Shown: in pieces, positions 35,165 to 44,128 of the stretch | How the letters are laid out: the number at the start of each line of letters is the position of its first letter | How positions within the stretch are numbered: position 1 is the first letter of the stretch | Assembly (NCBI RefSeq): GCF_003986935.1 | Contig: NZ_RJZE01000001.1 | Location: 124,001-188,000 of the forward strand | Reading direction: 5' to 3' | Source: Paraburkholderia kururiensis JCM 10599 = LMG 19447 | Lineage (GTDB): Bacteria > Pseudomonadota > Gammaproteobacteria > Burkholderiales > Burkholderiaceae | DNA: 64,000 bases | Position numbers and translations under genes: made by a program | Notes under the pieces: generated by a model | Databases searched by the model: none | What the model saw: the letters and a program-made list of their open reading frames with translations, nothing else | Told to the model about the DNA's origin: nothing

Positions 35165-37801
35165 ATGTCCAACGACTATTCCGATCACGTTGCCGTTCCG
35201 CGGTTTTCTTTCGGCTCGTCGGCCCAGCATGCCGCGGCCGCTGCGGCCGTTCCCGCATTGCAGATTGCGCGGTTCATCGAGGCGCACCGCCACGAGGGCT
35301 ACCGCATCGCCAACCTCGATCCGCTCGACCTCGCCCCTCGCGCGGACGTGCCTGAACTCACGCCCGCCTTTCATGGGCTCGACCCCGACCAGATCCGGCC
35401 TTCGGACAAGGACGGTTTTCCGGCCGCCGTCACCGTCGAAGAACTCGAGCGGCAACTCAAGCGCGTCTACTGCGGCGCGCTCGGGCTGGACACGAGCGGC
35501 ATGCGCAGCGAAGCGCGCCGCCGCTGGCTCTTCTCGCGCATGGAGGCGGAGCTGCTGTATCCGCGCGCCGCGCCGGAGCAGGGCAAAGCAGGCGAAGCGC
35601 TGCTGCGCCGCCTCGTGGAAGCGGAGATGTGGGAACGCCTCGTCGCCGCGCGCAACGAACACGCAAAGCGCTTTTCGCTGGAAGGCTGCGAGAGCCTCAT
35701 TCCGCTCGTCGACGCGCTGATCGAGCACGCCGGCAGCCACGGCGTGCAGCAGATGTTCCTCGGCATGCCGCATCGCGGGCGCCTGAATACGCTCGTCAAC
35801 GTGCTGGGTTTTCCGGCGGAGAAGATGCTGGCGTGCCTCGACTCCGAGTCCGACGTCGCGGCCACGCTGACCGATCTCGCCTACCACCTGGGCAGCACGG
35901 CGCGCAAAGCAACGCGCCACGGCAACGTGGACGTGTTCCTCGCGCACAACCCGTCGCATCTGCAAAGCGTGTATCCGGTGGTGAGCGGCATGGCGCGCGC
36001 GTGGCAGGACGAGCATCAGGGTGCGGGCTGCGTGCCTGTGGTCGTGCATGGCGACGCCGCGTTCGCGGGCCAGGGCATCGTGATGGAAACGCTGAACCTC
36101 ACGCGCAAGAGCGGCTACGCGCTGGGCGGCACCATTCACGTCATCGTGAACAACCAGATCGGTTTCACCACGCCGAACCTCATGGATGTCTGCGAGCAGA
36201 CCTGGTGCACAGACATCGCGCGCATGATCGACGCGCCCGTGATCCACGTGAACGCCGACCATCCCGAAGACGTGCTGCGTGCTGCGCGTATCGCGTTCGA
36301 CTACCGCATGAAGCACGGCGCGGACATCGTCGTCGACCTGATCGGCTACCGGCGCCTCGGTCACTCCGAGCACGACATTCCCGCCATCACGCAGCCGCTC
36401 ACGCAGGCCGCGGTGGGCGTGCATCCCACGGTGACAGAGCTGTATCACGACGCGCTCGCGCTCGCCACGCCACTCGACGCGCTGCGCGACGAAGCGCTGC
36501 GAAAGCTGGAGGCGCAGCAGCCGGAAAGCGATCGTGCGGCTGCGGCTGACGCTATGGCACACCGCGCGCCGCGTACGTCGTTCCAACCCGTCTCGCTCGC
36601 GCGCCTTCAGTCGTTGACGAAGACGCTCACCCGCGCCCCCGCCGGCTTCCGGCTGCACGAATTCGTGCGCAATATCGCGGCGCGCTGGCAAGCCACGGTC
36701 GCAAGCGAAAGCAATGCCGCAGACTGGACCTTCGCCGAAAACCTCGCCTACGCCACGCTGCTCGAAGACGGCCACGGCATTCGCCTCTCGGGCATGGACG
36801 TGGGCCGCGGCACCTTCATGCATCGGCATGCCGTGTGGCACGCCCAGGCCGCACTGCCGGGCATGGGCGGCGTGCATGTGCCGCTCCAGCACATCGGCGA
36901 ACGGCAAGGCGCGTTCGATATCGTGAACTCGCCGCTCACCGAAGAAGCCGTGCTCGGTTTCGAGTACGGCTACAGCGTGCAGGCGAAGCGCCGGCTCACG
37001 ATCTGGGAAGCGCAGTTCGGCGACTTCGCGAACGGTGCGCAGGTCTTCATCGATCAGTACATTGCGGCTGGCGAGTACAAATGGGGCTACCAGTCCGCGC
37101 TCGCGGTGCTGCTGCCGCACGGCCACGAAGGCGTGGGACCGGAGCATTCGAACGGCTATCTGGGACGCTTCCTGCAACTGTGCGCGGGCGGCAATCTGCG
37201 CGTGGCGGTGCCGTCAACGTCGGCGCAATGGTTCCATCTGCTGCGCGAGCAGGCCATGGCGCAGCGGTCCGTGCCGCTTATCGTGATGTCGCCGAAGGGA
37301 CAGCTCTATGGCAATCCGGCCTCGCATGCGCGGCTCGAACAGTTCGTGGAGGGCGCGTTCCAGCCGGTGATAGGCGATACGGAGATTACGGACGCCCACG
37401 CCGTGACGCGCGCCGTGCTGTGCAGCGGCAAGCTTTTCTACGAACTGCAGCGCGCGCGCAACGAGGCGCACGATGCCACGGTCGCGCTGATCCGCGTCGA
37501 ACAGCTGTATCCGTTTCCGCACGCTGAACTCGCGAGCGAGCTGGCGAAATTCGCGAACCTCACGGAAGTTGTCTGGGCGCAGGAAGAGGACCGCAACCAG
37601 GGCGCGTGGCGTTCCGTGCGCGAAGACCTGGAGCGCGTATTGCGCCTATTGCGCGAATTGCCCGCAGGCTGCCGTTTGCGCGACGTGTGCCGCACGGCGA
37701 CTGCGGCAGGCGCGCATTCGTCGATGCGGCCGCACCGCGAGGAGCAACAGCGTCTCGTGACCGAGGCGCTGCGCACCGTGGAGGACGCACTCATCGGGTA
37801 G
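35165..37801 (+). CDS. Stand-alone 2-oxoglutarate dehydrogenase E1 paralogue (SucA-like)
   Basis: The 878-residue thiamine-diphosphate enzyme keeps the E1o core: GMPHRGRLN, DLAYHLGSTA and HNPSHLQ with active-site histidines, the ThDP/Mg motif in HGDAAFAGQG...VNNQIGFT, GYRRLGHSEHD, and the C-terminal GFEYGYS and LLPHGHEGVGPEHS. Compared with SucA (about 930-950) it is short: the first 60-75 residues, the 2-oxogl_dehyd_N part that joins E1 to E2/E3, are missing, as the chain starts near the HEGYRIANLDPL segment. No sucB or lpd lies nearby. It may be a free 2-oxo acid decarboxylase or carboligase, or borrow the main complex. The ribosome binding site is weak. Confidence 0.9.
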   Translation: MSNDYSDHVAVPRFSFGSSAQHAAAAAAVPALQIARFIEAHRHEGYRIANLDPLDLAPRADVPELTPAFHGLDPDQIRPSDKDGFPAAVTVEELERQLKRVYCGALGLDTSGMRSEARRRWLFSRMEAELLYPRAAPEQGKAGEALLRRLVEAEMWERLVAARNEHAKRFSLEGCESLIPLVDALIEHAGSHGVQQMFLGMPHRGRLNTLVNVLGFPAEKMLACLDSESDVAATLTDLAYHLGSTARKATRHGNVDVFLAHNPSHLQSVYPVVSGMARAWQDEHQGAGCVPVVVHGDAAFAGQGIVMETLNLTRKSGYALGGTIHVIVNNQIGFTTPNLMDVCEQTWCTDIARMIDAPVIHVNADHPEDVLRAARIAFDYRMKHGADIVVDLIGYRRLGHSEHDIPAITQPLTQAAVGVHPTVTELYHDALALATPLDALRDEALRKLEAQQPESDRAAAADAMAHRAPRTSFQPVSLARLQSLTKTLTRAPAGFRLHEFVRNIAARWQATVASESNAADWTFAENLAYATLLEDGHGIRLSGMDVGRGTFMHRHAVWHAQAALPGMGGVHVPLQHIGERQGAFDIVNSPLTEEAVLGFEYGYSVQAKRRLTIWEAQFGDFANGAQVFIDQYIAAGEYKWGYQSALAVLLPHGHEGVGPEHSNGYLGRFLQLCAGGNLRVAVPSTSAQWFHLLREQAMAQRSVPLIVMSPKGQLYGNPASHARLEQFVEGAFQPVIGDTEITDAHAVTRAVLCSGKLFYELQRARNEAHDATVALIRVEQLYPFPHAELASELAKFANLTEVVWAQEEDRNQGAWRSVREDLERVLRLLRELPAGCRLRDVCRTATAAGAHSSMRPHREEQQRLVTEALRTVEDALIG

Positions 37802-37863
37802 CATGGCCTTCCACGCCACTCATGCGGCGCGCGGCCTGCCCGCGCGCCGTCGCCTCTTCCCGC

Positions 37864-39105
37864 ATGTCGCGCAGCGCAAACCGGCAGCCCGCGCCGACCA
37901 TCGTGTTCGGCGCCTTCGATCGACACAACTTCGGCGACCTGCTGTTTGCGCATGTCGCCCAACGCATGCTGCCGGGTCGCGACGTGCACTTCGCGGGTCT
38001 CGCCGACCGCGATTTGCGTGAGTACGGCGGTCATTACGTCCACGCGATCGGTCTGCTGCTCGCCACGTTGAAGGGACGCGCGCCGGATGTGATTCACGCG
38101 GGCGGCGAGTTGCTCGCGTGCAATGCATGGGAGGCGGCCGTCATGCTCGCGCCGCCGCACGACCTGCAAGCCACGCTCGCGAGCGAAGACGCCTGGAAGC
38201 AAGACGGACGCGAATGGGCACAACGCCGGTTCGGCGTGGCCGCGCTCGCACCTTATGTGCTCTCGCGGGCGTCGCTGGGCGGCCCTGGCGAGCGCGACCT
38301 GAATCGCGTGATCTTCAATGCCGTGGGCGGCGCCGATCTGGCGTCGCGCGATCCGGCATTGCGCGCCGAAGTGCTCGCCAGTCTTCAAGACGCAAACGAC
38401 GTGAGCGTGCGCGACCATCAGACGCACGCCGTCTTGCAGGCCCACGGCATCAAGGCGCGGCTCGTGCCCGACCCGGCCGTGATGGTGGCCGAGCTGTTCG
38501 GCAAAACGATTCGCCGCCGCGCAGCCGGCAGCATGCTGAAGGCGCTTCACGCCGCCTTCCCGCACGGCTACGCCGCCGTGCAGTTCAGTGCCGACTTCGG
38601 CGACGACGCGACGCTCGATACACTCGCCCGTGAAATCGACTGCATGGCGCGCCGTACGGGCCTTGGCGTGGTGCTGTTTCGCGCGGGCGCCGCGCCGTGG
38701 CATGACGACGCCGCCTGCTACGAACGGCTGGCCTCGCGACTGAGCGCCGCGACGTCGGTCAGCGTCTTTGCGTCGTTGAACGTGTGGGACATCTGCGCGC
38801 TGATTGCGAAGAGCCGCGTGTATTGCGGCAGCAGCCTGCACGGCAGGATCGTGGCCATGGCGTTCGCGCTTCCCCGCGTCAATCTGCAACGCGCTTCGGC
38901 CAGGGAATCGACAACCAAGCAGACGGCTTACGCAGCGACCTGGGAGCCCGAGGAAATTGCGCCGGCCGCAGTGGGCATCAACGAAATGGCCGACGGCATC
39001 GGCCACGCGCTGACCGCGCCCGCCAGCCTGCTGCGCGACACCGCCGCGGACCTCGCCCGCCGTTACCGCGAAGGATTCGAGCCCGTCCGCCTGGGCCTTG
39101 GCTGA
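37864..39105 (+). CDS. Polysaccharide pyruvyl transferase family protein
   Basis: The 413-residue protein starts TIVFGAFDRHNFGDLLFAH soon after the ATG and ends with VYCGSSLHGRIVAMAFALP, the two signatures of the CsaB/ExoV/WcaK pyruvyl-transferase family (His in SLHG is catalytic-type). These enzymes add ketal-linked pyruvate from phosphoenolpyruvate to polysaccharide sugars. An in-frame ATG at 37822 would add 14 Arg/Ala-rich residues; neither start has a strong ribosome binding site. It follows the E1 paralogue by 62 bases on the same strand, far from the exopolysaccharide locus, an unusual place. Confidence 0.85.
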   Translation: MSRSANRQPAPTIVFGAFDRHNFGDLLFAHVAQRMLPGRDVHFAGLADRDLREYGGHYVHAIGLLLATLKGRAPDVIHAGGELLACNAWEAAVMLAPPHDLQATLASEDAWKQDGREWAQRRFGVAALAPYVLSRASLGGPGERDLNRVIFNAVGGADLASRDPALRAEVLASLQDANDVSVRDHQTHAVLQAHGIKARLVPDPAVMVAELFGKTIRRRAAGSMLKALHAAFPHGYAAVQFSADFGDDATLDTLAREIDCMARRTGLGVVLFRAGAAPWHDDAACYERLASRLSAATSVSVFASLNVWDICALIAKSRVYCGSSLHGRIVAMAFALPRVNLQRASARESTTKQTAYAATWEPEEIAPAAVGINEMADGIGHALTAPASLLRDTAADLARRYREGFEPVRLGLG

Positions 39106-39233
39106 TCCGATCGAGCGTTTCAATAAGCACGCAGCCCCTCGCCAGGACTCACGCCCCGCAAGGCGTGGCGGCCATACGACAAGCGGCGCTTGTCGGTTGA
39201 CGACCGTCCTTTTCGCCGATATCGTTGCCGACC

Positions 39234-39539
39234 ATGTCCGATCGCGAATTCATCCACCCCGGCGTTCTCGTCCGTCAGAACTGCCTCGAACGCTTCAATC
39301 TGAGCGTGACGCGCTGCGCCGAGGTGCTGGGCGTGAGCCGCCAGGCGCTCACCAATCTGCTGAGCGGCAAAGCCGGCATCTCCCCCGAAATGGCGCTGCG
39401 GCTCGACAAGGCGTTCGGCGGCGGCGCCGAAACGTGGCTGCAACGGCAGTTGCTTCACGATCTTGCGCGGGCCCGGCTGCGGCTGGATGAACTGAACGTC
39501 ACGCCGATGGTGCCGGAGCAGCAAGGCGCGTTGTTCTAG
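39234..39539 (+). CDS. HigA-family antitoxin-like HTH protein
   Basis: The 101-residue protein is a XRE-type HTH of the HigA/VapI group (HPGVLVRQNCLERFNLSVTRCAEVLGVSRQALTNLLSGKAGISPEMALRLDKAFG, then a WLQRQLLHDLARAR tail). HigA binds the HigB toxin and represses its own operon. HigB normally comes first; here the 128 bases upstream hold no toxin, so the antitoxin is solitary. It may be a decayed pair or a chromosomal regulator. ATG at 39234 is chosen over a TTG at 39225. Confidence 0.88.
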   Translation: MSDREFIHPGVLVRQNCLERFNLSVTRCAEVLGVSRQALTNLLSGKAGISPEMALRLDKAFGGGAETWLQRQLLHDLARARLRLDELNVTPMVPEQQGALF

Positions 39540-39643
39540 CGCGCGGGTCCGCGCGATTCGCGCCGCCAGGCCTTTGCCGTCGCGTTTGCTGCACCTGCAC
39601 TACAATGCATGCCGTCTGATGTGTCTTGCAGGTCTCCCACACC

Positions 39644-40615
39644 ATGTCCCCGTTTTTCCGAGCGTCTTCCTTCCTTCTCCTGCCGCTTCTGGCCGTGCTG
39701 GCCGCGTGCTCGTCCACGCCACAGAAGAAGTTCCAGGACGAAGAGTTGTTCAACTCGGGCACGAGCCCGTATCTGCACAACTTCGACAACGACAACGCGC
39801 GCACCTGCGAAGCCGCGCGCCGCGCGCTGCTGAGCCAGGGCTACATGACCACCATGACGCGCCCGGACACCGTGGACGCGACGAAGAACTTCCAGCCCGC
39901 CAGCGATTCGCACGTGGTCATCGAATTCCACGTGGTCTGCACGCAAGGCGACGCGGCCAATACGAGCGTGGTCTACGCGAACGCGGTGCAGAACGGCTAC
40001 GAAATGAAGAAGAGCGATACGTCGGCAAGCGTCGGGCTTTCCATTCTGGGTTCGCTCTCGCTGCCTATCCGCTCGAACAACGACGCCATGGTGAAGGTGT
40101 CGAGCGAAACGATTCAGTCAGGCACGTTCTACGACCGCTTCTTCGACCTCGTGAGCCGCTATCTGCACAGCGAGGCGCAGTCCACGCCGGTGCCGGGCGG
40201 CGCAATCGACGTCACGCCACTGCCGCCGCCCCTCGTGCAGCATGTGACGGCGCCTGCTGCGATCCCCGTCGCCGCTGTCGCCGCTCCCGTCGCGGCAAGC
40301 GCAGCGAAGGCCGCAGCAGCGAGTGTCGAGACGACCGCGCCCGGCAGCGTCTCTGCAACGCAGGCAGCGGCAAGCGGTAGCGCGCCGGCGAACGTGACGG
40401 TGCCCGGTTCGACCTCGGTCGCGACGAGCAACACGCATGCGGCAAACGACGTAGCGACCCACGTTGCCAACAGCGGCAACACCGCCACCACGAGTTCCAT
40501 CGCGACCGCGGCGGCACTCATGGGCGTATCCGCCACAACGAATTCCACGGCCGCCGCCACCGCTACACCCGCCGCCGTCCCCCTTGCACCGGCCGCGCCA
40601 GCAGCCAATCAGTGA
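39644..40615 (+). CDS. DUF2242 lipoprotein with long low-complexity tail
   Basis: The 323-residue protein has a lipoprotein signal peptide (LAVLAACSS, lipobox LAAC). The N-terminal 190 residues form a DUF2242-like domain (KFQDEELFNSGTSPYLHNF, then RTCEAARRALLSQGY), function unknown. The C-terminal 130 residues are almost only Ala, Thr, Val, Ser and Pro, with AAPVAASAAKAAAAS-like runs, probably disordered or wall-spanning. The ATG at 39644 starts the signal peptide; one at 39626 is also in frame. It should be anchored in a membrane facing the periplasm. Confidence 0.82.
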   Translation: MSPFFRASSFLLLPLLAVLAACSSTPQKKFQDEELFNSGTSPYLHNFDNDNARTCEAARRALLSQGYMTTMTRPDTVDATKNFQPASDSHVVIEFHVVCTQGDAANTSVVYANAVQNGYEMKKSDTSASVGLSILGSLSLPIRSNNDAMVKVSSETIQSGTFYDRFFDLVSRYLHSEAQSTPVPGGAIDVTPLPPPLVQHVTAPAAIPVAAVAAPVAASAAKAAAASVETTAPGSVSATQAAASGSAPANVTVPGSTSVATSNTHAANDVATHVANSGNTATTSSIATAAALMGVSATTNSTAAATATPAAVPLAPAAPAANQ

Positions 40616-41087
40616 GCCGCGCGAGAGGATGGGTAGCGCCACGCGCCTGACCATCCCGCTCACACTCTTCACAAATCTTTCCTCGCACGACGGCCAGTAA
40701 CGGAAGTCATGCACAAGCACGACGCAAGTCGTGCGCGCCGCACGTGCCCCTCACCGCGCCAGCGCTTTCACACACACTTCGGCGCACGCGCGTTTAGCCC
40801 CTGCAGCAAGGGGCGAAACGCACACCACGCCAGTTCAGCAATCCCCTCTCCTCATCGATTACGTCCCGCCGCCGCGCCTCATTACACGCGCCGCGCCGCG
40901 AAACGCGCCGTAATCGCGCGCGTTGTCGAAAACCGACAGCGCCGCGCAGCCAATGCGCTTTAATCGCGGCCTGGCGGTCCGCAGAAGACGGTCGCCGGAT
41001 ACGCAACGCATGGCCGGTCTGCAGCGCGGACCCGCTCTCGTCGCCTCTCATTCAGCACTCAAGCAAACGATCTTCGGAGAAGTTTCG
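40616..41087. other. Gap upstream of porin, no gene seen
   Basis: About 470 bases without a convincing gene; frames on the plus strand are Arg/Pro-rich. It must contain the porin promoter and perhaps OmpR-type sites, but I could not fix a -35/-10 pair. The frame of the porin stays open back to 40923 by chance; that part has no signal-peptide character. Confidence 0.4.
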
Positions 41088-42230
41088 ATGAAAAAGACAC
41101 TCATCTCGCTCAGCGCAACCGCGGCGCTCGCGCTCGCGGGAACGGCCCACGCACAAAGCAGCGTGACGTTGTACGGCCTGATCGATGCGGGCATCACGTA
41201 CACGAACAATCAGGGTGGCCACAGCAACGTTCAAGAAACGAGCGGCGCGGTGAACGGCAGCCGCTGGGGTCTGCGTGGCGCCGAAGACCTGGGCGGCGGC
41301 CTCAAGGCCGTGTTCACCCTCGAAAACGGCTTCAGCATCGCCAACGGCAAACTCGGTCAAGGCAGTCGCGAATTCGGTCGCCAGGCATTCGTGGGTCTCG
41401 CCAGCTCGCAATACGGCGCGCTCACGCTGGGCCGCCAGTACGATTCCGTGGTCGACTACCTCGGCCCGCTCGCCCTCACCGGCACGGGCTACGGCGGCAC
41501 CCAGGCTGCGCACCCGTTCGATAACGACAACCTCGACAACTCGTTCCGCGTCAGCAACTCGGTGAAGTACCAGAGCGTGAACTACGGCGGCCTGAAGTTC
41601 GGCGGTCTGTACGGCTTCTCGAACGATGCGGGCGGGTTCGCCACCAACCGCGCGTATAGCCTCGGCGTCTCGTACAACTGGAACTCGCTCAACGTTGCGG
41701 CCGGCTATCTGCAACTCAACAACAGCGGCACCTCGCTCAATTCGAGCGGCGCCGTCAGCGACGACGCGACGTTCACGGCCAAAACCCAGCGCACGTGGGG
41801 CGTGGGCGCGAACTACGGCTTCGGCGGCGCAACCGTCGGCCTGCTCGTCACGCAGACGCACCTGAGCAGCCTGACGGGCATCGGCTCGTCGGCATCGGGC
41901 ACGTCGAGCGGTCTCACGCTCGCAAGCGGCAGCGCACGCTTCAACAACTACGAACTGAACGGCCGCTATCAGCTCACGCCGGCCCTGTCGGTCTCGGGCG
42001 CGTACACGTACACGGACAGCCGCATCGCAGGCGTGAGCCCGAAGTGGAACCAGTTCACGCTGCAGACCGACTATGCGCTCTCGAAGCGCACGGACGTGTA
42101 CCTGGAAGGCGTGTACCAGCACGTGAGCGACACGGGTAACAGCAGCATCCACGCAGTGATCAACGGCCTCTCGACGTCGGACACGAACCAGCAGGTCGCC
42201 GTGACGGTGGGGCTGCGTCACCGGTTCTGA
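41088..42230 (+). CDS. Gram-negative outer-membrane porin
   Basis: The 380-residue protein starts with a signal peptide (MKKTLISLSATAALALAGTA, cut after AHA at about residue 22) followed by QSSVTLYGLIDAGITYTNN, the first strand of beta-proteobacterial trimeric porins (OpcP/Omp32 type), and SRWGLRGAEDLGGGLKAVFTLE. It ends in a C-terminal Phe (LRHRF), the assembly signal for BAM. Sixteen beta strands are expected, giving a general diffusion channel. CGGAGAA lies upstream of the ATG. A strong terminator follows. Confidence 0.96.
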   Translation: MKKTLISLSATAALALAGTAHAQSSVTLYGLIDAGITYTNNQGGHSNVQETSGAVNGSRWGLRGAEDLGGGLKAVFTLENGFSIANGKLGQGSREFGRQAFVGLASSQYGALTLGRQYDSVVDYLGPLALTGTGYGGTQAAHPFDNDNLDNSFRVSNSVKYQSVNYGGLKFGGLYGFSNDAGGFATNRAYSLGVSYNWNSLNVAAGYLQLNNSGTSLNSSGAVSDDATFTAKTQRTWGVGANYGFGGATVGLLVTQTHLSSLTGIGSSASGTSSGLTLASGSARFNNYELNGRYQLTPALSVSGAYTYTDSRIAGVSPKWNQFTLQTDYALSKRTDVYLEGVYQHVSDTGNSSIHAVINGLSTSDTNQQVAVTVGLRHRF

Positions 42231-42323
42231 GCGTTATGCGTTTGAGGGTCGAGGCGCTGGAGCTTTGAAGTATTGAGGCTTTGAATCCCGGCTCATCGGA
42301 CGCGAGAAGCCGTAGCAAGCAGG

Positions 42324-42360
42324 AAGGGCGAAGTCCGGATAACCGGACCTCGCCCTTTTT
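42324..42360 (+). terminator. Rho-independent terminator of the porin gene
   Basis: AAGGGCGA and GTCCGG pair with CCGGAC and TCGCCCTT around an ATAA loop: 14 base pairs with a single A/C mismatch, ending in a T run. It starts 94 bases after the porin stop. Because the arms are nearly symmetric it could also act on minus-strand transcripts, although no gene ends just to its right in that direction. Confidence 0.85.
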
Positions 42361-42415
42361 CTTGATGCAGCGTGTTGTGCAGATCAATCGCGCCGTGCCA
42401 AACGCGCACCGCGAA

Positions 42416-43762
42416 TCAATCCTCCGCCCGCACGCCCACCAGCAACGCCACCCCGCTCGCAAACAGCAGCAGCGCCAGCAGATACAACGCGTTGTCCATG
42501 CTGCCCGTGTGCGTCTTGATGAGCCCAATGGCCCACGGACTCACGATGCCGCTCGTAATGCCGATGCTGCTGATCATCGCAATGCCGGAGGCCGCAGCAT
42601 TGCCCGAGAGCCACGTGGGCGGCACGGTCCAGAAGATAGGCAGCGCCGCGAAGATCAGCACCGCAGCAACAGAAAGAATCGCGAGCATCGCAGCGAGGCT
42701 CGAGAGATGCAGCGTGAGCAGCGCCAGCGCGATGCCGCCGCCCACGGTGCACGTCGCAAAGTGCCAACGTCGTTCGCCGCGACGGTCGGAACGACGCGCG
42801 ATGAGCATGAGCCCCACTGCGCCGACAGCGTTCGGAATCACGGTGTAGAGGCTGATCCACAGCACGTCGTGCACGCCGAAGTCGCGGATCATCAGCGGCA
42901 TCCAGAAATTGAGCGTGAGCGATGCGCACGTCAGCGAAAAGTAGATGAACGCAAAGAGGTACACGCGCGGGTTGCGCAGCGCATCGGCGAACGAGCGCGA
43001 CGAATGAGCGTGGCCTGCCGCGCGATGGTCCGCATCGCGCTGTGCGATGAGATAAGCCTTCTCGCTCGCGGTGAGCCAGCGCGCGGCCTGCGGTCCGTCG
43101 ACGAGCCACCAAGCCGCCATCAAGCCCAGCAATACGGCGGGCACGCCTTCGATGGCGAACATCCATCGCCAGCCTTCAAGGCCCAGCGTGCCGCTCATGT
43201 CGCGCATGATCCAGCCTGAGAAGAGCCCGCCCAGCACGCCCGCCACGGCCACGCCCGCAAAGAACACGGAGAGCACGGCTGCCCGCCGACGCGCGGGATA
43301 CCAGTAGGTGAGATACAGCACGATGCCAGGAAAGAAGCCTGCCTCGAAGACGCCCAGCGCGAAGCGCAGCACGTAGAAATGCGTGGGCGTGGAAACGAAC
43401 ATCATGGCCGTGGAGGCGAGCCCCCACAGCAGCATGATCCGCGTGAACGTGCGCCGTGCGCCGAAGCGCGCGAGCAGCATGTTGCCCGGCACCTCGCACA
43501 GCACGTAGCCCACGTAGAAGACCGCTGCGCCCAGGCCATACATGGCGTCGCTGAAGCCCAGGTCGTGCTTCATCTGCAACTGCGCAAAGCCGATGTTGAT
43601 GCGATCCAGAAACGACACGACATAGCAGACGAACAGGAACGGCACGATGTGCCACGAGACCTTCCTGTACAGCGCATCGTCGTGGGCATGAGCGGCGGGC
43701 TGCGCGACGCCGGGCGACGCGCTTCCCTCGGACCCGAGGTCCGATGCAATCGATTGAGGCAT
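42416..43762 (-). CDS. MFS transporter, anion:cation symporter (ACS) family
   Basis: The 448-residue membrane protein has 12 spans and ACS-family signatures: VCYVVSFLDRINIGFAQLQM in span 1, GYVLCEVPGNMLLARFGARR in the loop 2-3 region, and FALGVFEAGFFPGIVLYLTYW. Members take up organic anions such as tartrate, phthalate or hydroxyphenyl acids with protons. GGAGAGAG precedes the ATG at 43762. It ends a set with DUF2783, FAD monooxygenase and MBL genes and probably imports their aromatic-type substrate. Confidence 0.93.
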   Translation of the reverse strand: MPQSIASDLGSEGSASPGVAQPAAHAHDDALYRKVSWHIVPFLFVCYVVSFLDRINIGFAQLQMKHDLGFSDAMYGLGAAVFYVGYVLCEVPGNMLLARFGARRTFTRIMLLWGLASTAMMFVSTPTHFYVLRFALGVFEAGFFPGIVLYLTYWYPARRRAAVLSVFFAGVAVAGVLGGLFSGWIMRDMSGTLGLEGWRWMFAIEGVPAVLLGLMAAWWLVDGPQAARWLTASEKAYLIAQRDADHRAAGHAHSSRSFADALRNPRVYLFAFIYFSLTCASLTLNFWMPLMIRDFGVHDVLWISLYTVIPNAVGAVGLMLIARRSDRRGERRWHFATCTVGGGIALALLTLHLSSLAAMLAILSVAAVLIFAALPIFWTVPPTWLSGNAAASGIAMISSIGITSGIVSPWAIGLIKTHTGSMDNALYLLALLLFASGVALLVGVRAED

Positions 43763-43859
43763 GTGTCTCTCTCCAAACAGGGATGAACCCGGAGCCGGGT
43801 TTGTCTCGATGCGGCGTCTGGTGCGCCGCTGGTCGTGGGCAATGCGGTTGTGTCTGGGG

Positions 43860-44117
43860 TCAGGCCGCCATGGGATGCGGCACGGAGGGCGCCTGCGGCG
43901 GCTCGCAACCGGGGCGCCGCTGCGCCAGCGCACCTTCGCGCGCGATACGCATGGCTTCGGTCAACGTCTCGTAATCGCCGATGTGATTGGCGAGCAGCAG
44001 GATCAATTGCGCGTTGGCCGACTGGCTCTGCGCGTCGTCCAGATCGCGATGCATCTCGATCAGTGCCTCGTAGAAATCGTCGGGGCGCGCGAGGTTCGGT
44101 TGAGTGTTGAGTGTCAT
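43860..44117 (-). CDS. DUF2783 small protein
   Basis: The 85-residue product has the DUF2783 pattern PDDFYEALIEMHRDLDDAQS...NAQLILLLANHIGDYETLTEAM, a helical protein without membrane span. AAGGAGGAG gives a strong ribosome binding site for the ATG at 44117. It starts 11 bases after the FAD monooxygenase stop, so it is in the same operon. This family often sits beside such monooxygenases; a role as a partner or stabiliser is guessed, not shown. Confidence 0.85.
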   Translation of the reverse strand: MTLNTQPNLARPDDFYEALIEMHRDLDDAQSQSANAQLILLLANHIGDYETLTEAMRIAREGALAQRRPGCEPPQAPSVPHPMAA

Positions 44118-44128
44118 CTGTCTCCTCC

